A stretch of 62,710 nucleotides of DNA, taken from Paracoccaceae bacterium (lineage in GTDB: Bacteria; Pseudomonadota; Alphaproteobacteria; Rhodobacterales; Rhodobacteraceae). Positions 43,590-52,471 of this stretch are shown one piece after another. Within the stretch, counting starts at the first letter, position 1. Each line of letters begins with the position of its first letter. Where the stretch lies: NCBI GenBank assembly GCA_902573175.1, contig CACGIS010000003.1, positions 1 through 62,710 on the forward strand. The letters are read 5' to 3'. The notes under the pieces were generated by a model that saw only the letters and a program-made list of their open reading frames with translations, had not been told where the DNA came from and ran no database searches. The position numbers and the translations under genes were made by a program.

Positions 43590-44546
43590 TTTTAAGATTT
43601 TCGAAGTATTTTCAAAAAATATCTTATTTTTTATTCGCTGGCTAATAGGTGCTTTAGATAACCAATTTACACCAGCTTTATTGTCGGCATAAGGCCAATC
43701 AACTGCAAATAGGATTTTATCATCTCCAAGAACTTTCAGGCATAAATCCAGAGCATTATCGGAGAAAAATCCACTAGTTGTTACCCAAAAATTTTTCTTG
43801 AATATAGCATCAAAATTGATTTTTTCATTTCCAGGACGAGCTAAGCTTTCGTGTATTCGGGGTAACCAAAAAGGTAGTGCCTCTCCCAAATGGCCCAAAA
43901 CTATTTTGAGTTTTGGATGCCGTTCAAAAATACCTGAAAGAATCATTCGAACTGCTAAAGTTCCTGTTTCAACCCCAAATCCCCAAGCAGCCCGAGTGAT
44001 CATGGGGTGACTTTGGTGATAGGGAGAATAGTATCTGTCGGTCACTGTTTTATCCGGGTCAGCTGGGTGTAAATAAATAGGGACATCTAATTCTTCTGCT
44101 TTAGCAAAAATTGGCCAAAATTTACTTTCGTCAACCATTTCACCGTCACTTAATCCATGAAGCATAGCGCCTTTTAAACCGAGTTGTTTAACTGCTCTAT
44201 CCAATTCTTTAGCGGCTAAATCTGGCAAGTTGGAAGGAACCATCGCAAATCCATCAAATCTTTCAGGGTATTTTGAAATTATTGAAGCTAGCTCATCGTT
44301 TGACTTCTGACAGGCCGATACGGCCACATTACTTGATAACCTTTGGCTTCCTGGTGATTGATGAGATAGTATTTGCACATCAATTCCAGCCTGATTCATC
44401 TCATCAATTCTGATACTTGTAAAATCATAAAGTCGGGATTTAATTTTTTCAGGATGATGACCGACCTCGTTAAAATGGTCGGTTAGGGAAGAATGCATAA
44501 AATGCTCCTCTACCGCTATTATTTTTGTTTGTTTTTTATAAGACAT
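43584..44546 (-). CDS. Amidohydrolase, 2,3-dihydroxybenzoate/gamma-resorcylate decarboxylase-like
   Basis: About 320 residues, TIM-barrel amidohydrolase_2 family. IAVEEHFM fits the ExH metal signature of the non-oxidative decarboxylases of dihydroxybenzoates, and later YLHPADPD, GHLGEALPFWLPRI and FAVDWPYADNKAGV supply the other metal and catalytic residues. Such enzymes decarboxylate hydroxybenzoic acids. Start set at ATG 44546; the longer frame would overlap the regulator gene. Downstream of the LacI gene by 28 bp on the same strand, so probably co-transcribed. Could alternatively hydrolyse a lactone. Confidence 0.85.
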   Translation of the reverse strand: MSYKKQTKIIAVEEHFMHSSLTDHFNEVGHHPEKIKSRLYDFTSIRIDEMNQAGIDVQILSHQSPGSQRLSSNVAVSACQKSNDELASIISKYPERFDGFAMVPSNLPDLAAKELDRAVKQLGLKGAMLHGLSDGEMVDESKFWPIFAKAEELDVPIYLHPADPDKTVTDRYYSPYHQSHPMITRAAWGFGVETGTLAVRMILSGIFERHPKLKIVLGHLGEALPFWLPRIHESLARPGNEKINFDAIFKKNFWVTTSGFFSDNALDLCLKVLGDDKILFAVDWPYADNKAGVNWLSKAPISQRIKNKIFFENTSKILKL

Positions 44547-44574
44547 TTTTGACCATGTTTGTGCAAAGTTTATA

Positions 44575-45594
44575 TCAAACTCGAAGTGATACGCTACCCC
44601 TCTCAATGACGGTAACAGGCATTATCGTCGTTTCAGGAATAGCAAGATCTGTTTGACTTATTTTTTTCAATAAAAGTTCTGCCGAAATTCTTCCAACATC
44701 GAACTGTAAGACACGAACAGTCGTTAATCCTGGAGGTATACGGTCACTCATTGGTATATCATTAAAACCTGTAACAGAGATATCTTTAGGGCATTCAAGC
44801 CCACGTTCTGCAAGTGCCTCAAGGGCGCCAATGGCCAGTCTATCATTGGCACAAAGTATTGCTGTAATTTCAGAATTTCTTTCTAATAAAAGATCAGCGC
44901 ATTTAGATCCTTCATCTTCGGAGTATTTAACCGCAAAGATACTATTTTCTGGTTTTGCATCAATTCCATGAATTTTTGAAGCTTCTAAAAAACCATCATT
45001 TCTTGCGTTACCTGTAGATAGATACTGGGGCCCGCCAATGTAACCTATTTCGCTATGGTTATTTTTAACTAATAGATCAAATATAGATTTTATTCCACCC
45101 GCATCATCATTTACAACCGAGGGAATTCCTGATCCAAAAGCCCTTCTATTTGCAGTAACAACTGGTATTTGATCCGCAATTTTTGCAGCAGCTAGATCAT
45201 GGCTGCTCACGGCTGCGTCAATTATGCCATCAACACCTCTTTCTAAAAGGATCTCCAAAAGCTTTTCTTCTCGCTTTGGGTCACCGTCCGTGTCCACAAG
45301 GATAGAAGCATAACCCTCCGGTTCGAGAACAGATTCTACGCCTCTGACTATTGGAGGGTATAATGAGTTTGTAATATCAGGAATAATAATACCGATTAAC
45401 ATGGTTTTATTTGTTCTCAAACCTGATGCAATTCGATTGGGTCTGTAACCCATATCTTTTGCTATATTTCTTACCCTTTCTACTACCTCGGTTGATAGCG
45501 ATGCTCGAGCGTTGGGCGACAACGCTCTTGAAACCGTTGATACGTGGACGCTCGCTTTTTTAGCTACATCTTTAATTGTAATATTTTTTTTCAT
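44575..45594 (-). CDS. LacI family transcriptional regulator
   Basis: 339 residues. N-terminal LacI helix-turn-helix TIKDVAKKASVHVSTVSRALSPN and hinge YRPNRIASGLRTNKTMLIG, then a periplasmic-binding-protein-like effector domain (IIPDITNSLYPPIVRGVESVL, VNDDAGGIKSIFDLL, CANDRLAIGALEALAERG). Probably the repressor for the operators at 33620, 36450, 45689 and 60383; the 45689 site is 95 bp before its own ATG in the divergent region, so self-control is likely. The effector is unknown but should be the substrate or an intermediate of this pathway. Confidence 0.95.
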   Translation of the reverse strand: MKKNITIKDVAKKASVHVSTVSRALSPNARASLSTEVVERVRNIAKDMGYRPNRIASGLRTNKTMLIGIIIPDITNSLYPPIVRGVESVLEPEGYASILVDTDGDPKREEKLLEILLERGVDGIIDAAVSSHDLAAAKIADQIPVVTANRRAFGSGIPSVVNDDAGGIKSIFDLLVKNNHSEIGYIGGPQYLSTGNARNDGFLEASKIHGIDAKPENSIFAVKYSEDEGSKCADLLLERNSEITAILCANDRLAIGALEALAERGLECPKDISVTGFNDIPMSDRIPPGLTTVRVLQFDVGRISAELLLKKISQTDLAIPETTIMPVTVIERGSVSLRV

Positions 45595-45664
45595 AATTTT
45601 CTCAACTAAGTAAGATTATCATTTAGCGACTTTTACAAACTATTGCTATAGTCTATTGACCGAT

Positions 45665-45693
45665 TTGACTGTAATTGCTAAGCTCAATGCAAT
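45665..45693 (+). promoter_or_regulatory. Promoter of the long catabolic operon
   Basis: TTGACT at 45665-45670, 17-bp spacer, TGCAAT at 45688-45693. The -10 lies inside operator site 3. A further TTGACC lies at about 45655. Confidence 0.55.
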
Positions 45694-45700
45694 CGTTTGC
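45689..45700. promoter_or_regulatory. LacI-type operator, site 3 (GCAATCGTTTGC)
   Basis: Identical to site 4 at 60383 over all 12 bases. Lies between the divergent LacI gene and the OsmC-led operon and overlaps the predicted -10 box, as expected for repression of both directions. Confidence 0.75.
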
Positions 45701-45734
45701 GAATACAGCCTGTAAGGATTTGGGGAGATCTTTT

Positions 45735-46223
45735 GTGTCGAACGTTGTCAATCAAATTGATTTTTCTAAACCTGTAGTGAGAAAAAAAATTATCACCGCT
45801 TCAAACGATGGATCAATGGCCACTAAAATAAATTTTGGAGACTTTCCTGATTTCACATTTGACGAGCCTTCTGCACATGGTGGGAGCGACTTAGGTCCAA
45901 CCCCATTAACTGGTGTTTTGGCCTCACTTTGTGCTTGTGAGGCGGTAACATTTAACAGAACTGCAAAAGAGCTAGATTTTAGATATAACGGAATAGAATT
46001 TTCAGCTGCTTTCACAATTGATATTCGTGGACGCTCTGGTTTAAGGGGCGTGGTACCTCATTTTCAAACAGTTAAGGTTGAAGCTGAAATAACTACCGAA
46101 GAAGAAATTTCTTTTCTTGAGAAAGTTGTTCATGAAACAGAAGCAAGATGCCCAGTTTATAATTTAATCAAAGATGCGGGCGTGAAAATTGAAACAGTTT
46201 GGGTTAGGCGCTCTCAAAACTGA
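45735..46223 (+). CDS. OsmC family protein
   Basis: About 162 residues. Start is GTG 45735, with GGGGAG at 45722-45727; an ATG at 45675 lies before the operator and cannot be the start of a regulated transcript. OsmC fold marks: GGSDLGPTPLTGVLASLCACEAVTFNRTAKEL (with reactive Cys) and the late TEARCPVYNLIKDAGV (second Cys). OsmC/Ohr proteins reduce organic hydroperoxides, though some OsmC family proteins have other roles. First gene of the eleven-gene operon. Confidence 0.87.
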   Translation: MSNVVNQIDFSKPVVRKKIITASNDGSMATKINFGDFPDFTFDEPSAHGGSDLGPTPLTGVLASLCACEAVTFNRTAKELDFRYNGIEFSAAFTIDIRGRSGLRGVVPHFQTVKVEAEITTEEEISFLEKVVHETEARCPVYNLIKDAGVKIETVWVRRSQN

Positions 46224-46252
46224 TATAGAGTAAGATTTAGAGAGGGGAAATA

Positions 46253-47218
46253 ATGACTACAATGCAAATTGGATGGATTGGCATGGGGCGAATGGGATTT
46301 CCTATGGCCGAGCGATTGGTAAAGGCCGGTTATTCTGTGAAAGTTTGGAACCGAACAAGGTCGAAAGCTGAGCCTTTGCAAGACTCTGGAGCAATTTTGG
46401 TTGATCAACCTTCTGACCTCGCCGGCGTAGATGTATTGGCAACGATGGTTTCTACAGGTCGAGACGTGGAGCAATTATATTTTGGCGATGATGGTGTTTT
46501 ATCTGGAACAGGTATGCCGAAGATTTTCTTAGATTTCTCGTCAATTGGTGTCGACCAATCAGCTGAGATCAGAAAGTCTTTGGCTGATAAGGGTTCTGAA
46601 TTGGTTTGCTGTCCTGTTTCGGGAAATGGAAAGTGTGTTAAGGCGGGTAAGCTTTCAGCCGTTGCCTCGGGTCCGAAAGCTGCTTTTGAACAGGTGGAGG
46701 ATATAATATCATCGATTGCAACAATGGGAGTTTCATATGTGGGAGAAGGAGAGTTAGCAAGATTTTGTAAAATTGCTCATAACATAATGCTAGGAGTTGT
46801 TACTCAAAATTTAGCTGAAATTACGATACTTGCCCAGAAAGCAGGTGTTCCCAGAAGGGCATTTCTTGATTTTATGAACAACTCAGTTATGGGTTCTGTT
46901 TTTACCAGGTACAAAACCAATGCCTTTGTAAACTTGGATTGGACTACAACATTTACGCCTACGCTATTGCGCAAGGACTTAGATCTTGGACTTTCGGCTG
47001 GAAGGGAGTTTAATGTCCCCATGCCAGTTACAGCGGCGATGAGGGAAGCGTTACAATCTCATTTTGGTGCTGCAAACCTAAAAAATGACCCGGATTCTTA
47101 TATTGAAGGAGATTTTGCGGCATTGTTAGAAACGGTAGCTCTTGCATCTGGCATTGAATTAGAGAGTGAAAATTCGCCTTATCCAACTGGCTTAGAGATT
47201 CCGCAGGCCTCTGAATAA
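46253..47218 (+). CDS. NAD(P)-dependent beta-hydroxyacid dehydrogenase
   Basis: 321 residues. Rossmann start GWIGMGRMGFPMAERLVKAGY, and the 3-hydroxyisobutyrate/6-phosphogluconate-like catalytic block RFCKIAHNIMLGVVTQNLAEI with Lys. It should oxidise a beta-hydroxy acid or reduce a semialdehyde. Lies 29 bp after the OsmC gene. Substrate unknown; the operon also encodes an aldehyde dehydrogenase and a molybdenum hydroxylase. Confidence 0.9.
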   Translation: MTTMQIGWIGMGRMGFPMAERLVKAGYSVKVWNRTRSKAEPLQDSGAILVDQPSDLAGVDVLATMVSTGRDVEQLYFGDDGVLSGTGMPKIFLDFSSIGVDQSAEIRKSLADKGSELVCCPVSGNGKCVKAGKLSAVASGPKAAFEQVEDIISSIATMGVSYVGEGELARFCKIAHNIMLGVVTQNLAEITILAQKAGVPRRAFLDFMNNSVMGSVFTRYKTNAFVNLDWTTTFTPTLLRKDLDLGLSAGREFNVPMPVTAAMREALQSHFGAANLKNDPDSYIEGDFAALLETVALASGIELESENSPYPTGLEIPQASE

Positions 47219-47281
47219 GTCCTCATTTTGTGAAAATTATATGAATTAATTAAGTTTAAATGAAATTAACTAGGACGTCTT

Positions 47282-48055
47282 ATGTCAGAGTTTATATTGT
47301 ATAACGCGCCTCAGTCGACTTGCAGTCAACGTGTAAGGTATGTGCTGCATGAAAAAGGTTGTGACTTTGAGGAGATAAGGCTGGATCTCTTTTCTGGTGA
47401 TCAGCTTAAACCCGAGTATTTGGCAATCAATCCAAATGGGGTGGTGCCGTCACTAGTGCACTTTGGAAATAATATAATAGATAGTCTGGTTATAGTTGAG
47501 TACTTGGAAGATATTTTTCCGCATTTTTGCCCTCTTCGACCTGAAAATCCAATTGAAAAGGCTAAAATGAGGGCGCAATTAAAATTCATCGATGAAGTCC
47601 CTGGGCCTGCAATACGTATTCCTTCATATAATTTGGCGTTTTTGCCTCATTTTCAAAATATGACAGAAGAAGAGTTTGAAGAGCTTTGCAATAGTAAACC
47701 ATTGCGCCGTGAGTTTTTAAAAAGCATGGGCCGTACAGGTTTTTCTGAAGGTGAAATGGATGAGTCTATAAACAGGCTCAAAAGAGCAATAAATCGAATG
47801 AATGAATGGCTTGAAGATAGCAGTGGGCCTTGGTTAATGGGTTCAAAAATGACAATTTCAGATATTGCAATTATGCCAGTTATTATCCGTATGGATGATA
47901 TAAATTTAAGTGAACTTTGGAAAGAATTTCCCCTTATTGAAAATTGGTTAAAAAATATCAAAAAAACTCATTCTTTTCAGCAAACCTATTATTTCGGTTC
48001 ACTTTTAACTGAGAAATATCCTCATCTAAAAAAGATGGGAAAAAAGAATGAATAA
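47282..48055 (+). CDS. LigF-like glutathione transferase (beta-etherase type)
   Basis: 257 residues. N-terminal thioredoxin fold LYNAPQSTCSQRVRYVLHEKGC, cis-Pro block NPNGVVPSLVH, then DSLVIVEYLEDIFP. A long helical domain includes MTEEEFEELCNSKPLRREF and GFSEGEMDESINRL, a layout shared with the lignin beta-etherase LigF (MSDEEFEEHI...GFPQEMLDE). Second copy at 59535. Such enzymes use glutathione to cleave ether bonds or remove groups from aromatic substrates. Overlaps the next gene by 8 bp. LigF-like is a family call; the actual substrate is unknown. Confidence 0.85.
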   Translation: MSEFILYNAPQSTCSQRVRYVLHEKGCDFEEIRLDLFSGDQLKPEYLAINPNGVVPSLVHFGNNIIDSLVIVEYLEDIFPHFCPLRPENPIEKAKMRAQLKFIDEVPGPAIRIPSYNLAFLPHFQNMTEEEFEELCNSKPLRREFLKSMGRTGFSEGEMDESINRLKRAINRMNEWLEDSSGPWLMGSKMTISDIAIMPVIIRMDDINLSELWKEFPLIENWLKNIKKTHSFQQTYYFGSLLTEKYPHLKKMGKKNE

Positions 48056-49121
48056 AGTTGAAAAAGACTCCCGAATCATTGCTGCGGCTGCACATTGGTC
48101 CCATAGAATGGTAACAAACGGTGTTCCATTAGCAGATTTCCAAGATGTAACAAATAATACAAATCGCTGGGAGGACTGGTGTTCTGCTTGGTGTGAGCGC
48201 GGCTTAATTCATGAGAATTTGGGAAAGAAGGCTTTAGACGATGAGAGATTTATTTCCTATGTGGATCACCAAGCTACTGCCGCTGCATGTTATCACTTTG
48301 GAAAATTTTTATTCGTAAATGATATAAAACAAATGAAGTTGGCCCATAACAAAGCGATCTTTTCTCATAGAGAGGCGTTGAAATATATTAGACATCCTGG
48401 TGAGCGTGTGGAGATACCTTTTGAAGGGAAAACACTCATTGGTAATTTGCGAAAACCTGATGGTATTAAAAATCCACCGATTGTTGTGATGTGTATGGGT
48501 TTAGACAGCACAAAAGAGGAAATGCTGACTAACGAGTCCATTTTTCTAGAGAGAGGATTGGCTACCTTTGCATTTGATGGTCCAGGACAAGGTGAAGCAG
48601 AGTATGATTTGCCGATTAGATACGATTATGAAGTACCAGTTGGTGCAGTAATAGATTGGCTGCAGTGCCGAAAGGACATTAACGGGTCGCGCATCGGTGT
48701 ATGGGGAGTGAGCCTTGGAGGGTACTATGCACCCCGTGCAGCGGCCTTCGAAACTCGAATAAAAGCGTGCATTTCTTTGACTGGACCATTTAATTTTGAT
48801 GAGGCCTTTGCTAGGGTGCCTGGTCTTACTCGACAAGCATTTATAGTTAGAAGTCATTCAAACAATGATGCTGAAGCAAAAAAATTAGCAAAAAAGATGG
48901 ATTTGAGCGATGCTGCGCCAAAGATTGTTTGCCCACTGTATATAGTTGGTGGGGCTTTGGATAGGGTAATACCTCCAGATCATGCCAAAAAATTGGCTAA
49001 AGCTTCCAATGGTGAAGTAGTATTGAATATGGTTTCTGATGGAACACACGTGGTAAATAATCGTCCTTATAAGTATCGACCTGAGACTGGCGATTGGATG
49101 GCAAAAATCTTGTATAATTAA
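48048..49121 (+). CDS. Alpha/beta hydrolase, 2,6-dihydroxypseudooxynicotine hydrolase-like
   Basis: 357 residues. Helical N-terminal cap (1-125) then alpha/beta hydrolase. Nucleophile Ser in GVWGVSLGGYYAPRAA, acidic residue in GGALDRVIPPDHA, His in DGTHVVNN. Domain order and length match 2,6-dihydroxypseudooxynicotine hydrolase and FrsA relatives, which cleave C-C bonds next to a ring or ester bonds. A sister is at 35225. Its gene overlaps the GST by 8 bp and lies 11 bp before the M24 gene. The true substrate may be quite different. Confidence 0.85.
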   Translation: MNKVEKDSRIIAAAAHWSHRMVTNGVPLADFQDVTNNTNRWEDWCSAWCERGLIHENLGKKALDDERFISYVDHQATAAACYHFGKFLFVNDIKQMKLAHNKAIFSHREALKYIRHPGERVEIPFEGKTLIGNLRKPDGIKNPPIVVMCMGLDSTKEEMLTNESIFLERGLATFAFDGPGQGEAEYDLPIRYDYEVPVGAVIDWLQCRKDINGSRIGVWGVSLGGYYAPRAAAFETRIKACISLTGPFNFDEAFARVPGLTRQAFIVRSHSNNDAEAKKLAKKMDLSDAAPKIVCPLYIVGGALDRVIPPDHAKKLAKASNGEVVLNMVSDGTHVVNNRPYKYRPETGDWMAKILYN

Positions 49122-49132
49122 AGGAATTTGAA

Positions 49133-50440
49133 ATGAAAAAAAGAAGCACGGCACTTACACCAAATGTTTTGACACCGCAGGATTTAGATCCAAACTGGAG
49201 ATGGGAGGCGCGCCTACCTGCGTGGGGTCACACTAGTGTCGACTTCGAGCGCAGGATCGATCATGATCGTTTACGTCGGTACCGACTTAGTAGAACCAGA
49301 GAGGCTCTTAAAAATTCTCCTGCAGGTACTCTTCTACTTTTTGACGTAAATAATATTCGTTATGTTTCAGCTACTAAAATTGGAGAATGGGAGCGAGATA
49401 AAATGTGCAGGTTTTGCCTTCTCACTGGAGATGATAGTCCTTATGTTTGGGATTTTGGCTCAGCTGCAGTACATCATCAAAAATACTCTGACTGGTTAGA
49501 GCCGGATCACTGTTTAGCCGGCGTAGTAGGCATGCGAGGGACAATTCCGCCAGAATTTGGTCTAATGAAAAAATATGCGAAACAAATAGCTGGTTTAATT
49601 AAGGATGCAGGTATGGCAGATATGCCGGTTGGAGTAGATTATGCTGAAACTGCTATGTTTCATGCACTGCAAGAGGAGGGCATCAACGTTATTGATGGGC
49701 AACAAATCATGTTGGCAGCTAGAGAGATCAAGAACTGGGATGAGATCCAACTTTTGACACAAGCTGCAAGTATGGTGGATGGCGTTTATCACATGATCTA
49801 CGAGGAGTTAAAGCCAGGCGTGAGAGAAAATGACATCGTAGCGTTATCAAATAAAATGCTGTACGAGATGGGATCTGATGACGTGGAAGCCATTAACGCA
49901 ATCTCTGGAGAGAGGTGTAATCCGCACCCACATAACTTTACAGATAGATATTTCCGTCCTGGGGACCAAGCATTTTTTGATATTCTTCAATCATATCAAG
50001 GATATAGGACTTGTTACTATCGGACCTTTAACATTGGTCGTGCGACTTCAGAGCAAAATGACGCATATGTTAAATGCCGGGAATGGTTGGATGCCTCAAT
50101 TGCTATGATTAAACCTGGGGTGACCACAGATAAAGTTGCAGAAGTTTGGCCAACGGCGGAGAGTTTGGGCTTTCCAAGTGAGGATGCTGCATTTGGCCTA
50201 CAGTTTGGACACGGCCTAGGCTTAGCTCTGCACGAAAGACCTATTATTAGCAGAGCAATTTCATTAGAGCATCCAATGGAGATCAAAACAGGTATGGTCT
50301 TTGCTCTTGAGACGTATTGTCCTGCAAAGGATGGTTTCTCAGCTGCTCGAATTGAAGAAGAGGTGGTTGTTACGGATACCGGTTGTGAGGTTATTTCCCT
50401 ATTCCCGGCAGAGGAACTTCCAATCTCTAACAAGTATTAA
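49133..50440 (+). CDS. M24 family (pita-bread fold) protein with altered metal site
   Basis: 435 residues. N-terminal creatinase-like domain (residues 20-190) and pita-bread catalytic domain. Metal positions: Asp283 in AFFDILQSYQGY is present, the second Asp 11 residues later is Cys294 in GYRTCYYRTF, His360 in FGHGLGLALHE is present, and the two Glu (ALETYCPAKD and ARIEEEVVVT) are present. M24 proteins include aminopeptidase P, creatinase and DMSP lyase DddP. With one ligand lost the classical two-metal aminopeptidase centre is incomplete, so this may be a one-metal or metal-free member. Not safely assignable to DddP. Confidence 0.88.
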   Translation: MKKRSTALTPNVLTPQDLDPNWRWEARLPAWGHTSVDFERRIDHDRLRRYRLSRTREALKNSPAGTLLLFDVNNIRYVSATKIGEWERDKMCRFCLLTGDDSPYVWDFGSAAVHHQKYSDWLEPDHCLAGVVGMRGTIPPEFGLMKKYAKQIAGLIKDAGMADMPVGVDYAETAMFHALQEEGINVIDGQQIMLAAREIKNWDEIQLLTQAASMVDGVYHMIYEELKPGVRENDIVALSNKMLYEMGSDDVEAINAISGERCNPHPHNFTDRYFRPGDQAFFDILQSYQGYRTCYYRTFNIGRATSEQNDAYVKCREWLDASIAMIKPGVTTDKVAEVWPTAESLGFPSEDAAFGLQFGHGLGLALHERPIISRAISLEHPMEIKTGMVFALETYCPAKDGFSAARIEEEVVVTDTGCEVISLFPAEELPISNKY

Positions 50441-50489
50441 TTTAGTAAAGACTTTTAACAGAATCTGGTTTCTCAAAAGGGCTCAAGGT

Positions 50490-51476
50490 ATGGCAAAAAA
50501 AATAAATACAAACTCAGAGAGTTATCTGAAAATGTATAGCCAAATGGTTAAGATTAGATCTTTTGAAGATCAAGCTAATCAACTTTACCTTGACGCTAAG
50601 ATGCCAGGCCTGACCCACATGTATTCTGGCGAAGAAGCGGTGGCGGTTGGTATATGCGAAGCATTGACCGTTAAGGACAAAATTACTTCTACTCATCGTG
50701 GACATGGGCATTGTGTTGCCAAAGGCGCAGAACTAAAACAGATGTTTTGCGAATTACTTGGAAAAGAAGAGGGTTATTGCCGAGGCAAAGGAGGCTCTAT
50801 GCATATTGCTGATCAGTCCAATGGAAATTTGGGAGCAAATGCCATTGTCGGCGGTTCAATGGGAATAGCGACTGGGTCTGCACTGCGAGCAAAGCTAAAC
50901 GGCGATAGCGATGTAACCGTATGCTTTTTTGGAGATGGTGCTACTGCCCAAGGCCTTTTGTATGAGGTTATGAATATGGCAGCGCTATGGAACTTACCCG
51001 TAATTTATGCTTGTGAAAACAATGGTTACTCCGAATATACAGCCACTGATGAGATAGCCGCTGGTGATATTCTGGATAGGGCGCGTGCTTTTGGAATAGA
51101 GGCCCATAAAGTTGATGGACAAGACGTTCTTGCTGTCAACAAGCTAGCAACTGATCTAGTAGCCAGAGCTCGCAAAGGCGAAGGTCCCTTTTTTATAGAA
51201 CTTATAACATACCGGTATCATGGACATCATGTAGGCGATATCAATCGCACGTATTATCGCTCAAAAGAGGAAGAAGAAGATTGGAAAAAAAATAAAGATC
51301 CAATTAAAATTTTGGGTGACTGGTTAGTTTCAGAAAAAATTGCAAGTGATGATGAGTTGAAAATTATTAGAGATGATATTGCTGCTGAGGCTCATGTCGC
51401 CGTTCAATATGCACTTGAAGCAAGCTATCCGAATTCAAATGAAGTTGATATGCATGTATACATGGAGGCTAACTAA
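50490..51476 (+). CDS. Thiamine-diphosphate dehydrogenase E1 component, alpha subunit
   Basis: About 328 residues. ATG 50490 (MAKKINTNSESYLKMY) is the sensible start; the frame stays open upstream inside the M24 gene. Marks: RGHGHCVAKGAELKQMFCELLG, KGGSMHIAD and the TPP motif FFGDGATAQG... ending at ENNGYSEYT. Works with the beta subunit; decarboxylates a 2-oxo acid, or cleaves acetoin. TAATG overlap with the next gene. Pyruvate versus another 2-oxo acid cannot be settled. Confidence 0.93.
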   Translation: MAKKINTNSESYLKMYSQMVKIRSFEDQANQLYLDAKMPGLTHMYSGEEAVAVGICEALTVKDKITSTHRGHGHCVAKGAELKQMFCELLGKEEGYCRGKGGSMHIADQSNGNLGANAIVGGSMGIATGSALRAKLNGDSDVTVCFFGDGATAQGLLYEVMNMAALWNLPVIYACENNGYSEYTATDEIAAGDILDRARAFGIEAHKVDGQDVLAVNKLATDLVARARKGEGPFFIELITYRYHGHHVGDINRTYYRSKEEEEDWKKNKDPIKILGDWLVSEKIASDDELKIIRDDIAAEAHVAVQYALEASYPNSNEVDMHVYMEAN

Positions 51477-52471
51477 TGCGGTCGATCACGCTTTCTCAGG
51501 CTGTCAATGAAGCCATTGCCGAGGAGATGAGACTGGATAGCTCGGTATTTCTTATCGGCGAAGACGTTGCAGAGGCGGGCACTCCTTTCAAGATTACTTC
51601 TGGTCTGGTGGAAGAATTTGGAACTGAAAGGGTTATTGATACTCCAATTTCTGAGCCAGGCTTCATGGGACTCGCCGTTGGCGCGGCTATGACGGGATCG
51701 CGCCCAATTGTGGATATTATGTTTGGTGATTTTCTATTTTTAATAATGGATCAGCTTTGTAATCAGGCCGCGAAGGCTCACTATATGTCTGGTGGTAAAT
51801 TAAATGTGCCTCTAGTTGTCCGTACAAATCTAGGAGCTACTAGAAGGTCCGCGGCTCAGCATAGTCAATCGCTGCATGCTTTAGTATCTCACATTCCAGG
51901 TCTCAAGATCGCGATGCCTTCATCCGCTTATGAGGCCAAAGGTCTGCTAAAAACCGCAATCAGAGATGATAATCCTGTTGTTATATTTGAAGACAAATTA
52001 ATGTATCAAGACAAAGCTGATGTGCCCGAAGATGAGTATCTAATTCCTTTTGGAGAAGCTGCTGTTCTGCAGGAAGGCAATCAGGTCACGTTAATTGGAA
52101 CATCTTCAATGAGGCAAGTCTGCGAAGAAGCTGCTCTTATTCTTGCGGATGAAAAAATTAGTGTTGAGATAATAGATCCAAGAACTTTGGTTCCACTGGA
52201 TGAAAAGACAATTTTAAATTCAGCAAAAAAAACAGGAAGAGTAGTTGTGGTTGATGAAGGTCATCAAAATTTTGGCGTTACCGCAGAAATAGCTTCTCGC
52301 ATTTCTGAAAAGGCTTTTTATTATTTGGATGCCCCAGTAATTAGAATGGGGGCTATGGATGTGCCTGTTCCTTTTAGTCCTGTTTTAGAGGATTTGACTG
52401 TTCCAACTGCAGAGAAAGTTGCTTCGAATGCGCGGAAGATTATAGCGGGAGAGCTGGTGCATGAGTTATGA
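51476..52471 (+). CDS. Thiamine-diphosphate dehydrogenase E1 component, beta subunit
   Basis: 331 residues. EEMRLDSSVFLIGEDVAEAGTPFKIT, VIDTPISEPGFMGLAVGAAMTG and VVDEGHQNFGVTAEIASRI are diagnostic. Completes the E1 heterotetramer with the preceding gene, to which it is coupled. Its 3' end overlaps the E2-like gene by 11 bp. Confidence 0.94.
   Translation: MRSITLSQAVNEAIAEEMRLDSSVFLIGEDVAEAGTPFKITSGLVEEFGTERVIDTPISEPGFMGLAVGAAMTGSRPIVDIMFGDFLFLIMDQLCNQAAKAHYMSGGKLNVPLVVRTNLGATRRSAAQHSQSLHALVSHIPGLKIAMPSSAYEAKGLLKTAIRDDNPVVIFEDKLMYQDKADVPEDEYLIPFGEAAVLQEGNQVTLIGTSSMRQVCEEAALILADEKISVEIIDPRTLVPLDEKTILNSAKKTGRVVVVDEGHQNFGVTAEIASRISEKAFYYLDAPVIRMGAMDVPVPFSPVLEDLTVPTAEKVASNARKIIAGELVHEL

Noticed and set aside
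49133-50440. DMSP lyase DddP
   Set aside because: The fold family is the same, but one metal Asp is Cys and overall blocks differ from DddP, so a specific name is not justified.
50301-50489. 63-codon extension upstream of the E1 alpha gene
   Set aside because: It lies in the 3' end of the M24 gene in another frame and matches nothing in E1 proteins; ATG 50490 begins the conserved fold.
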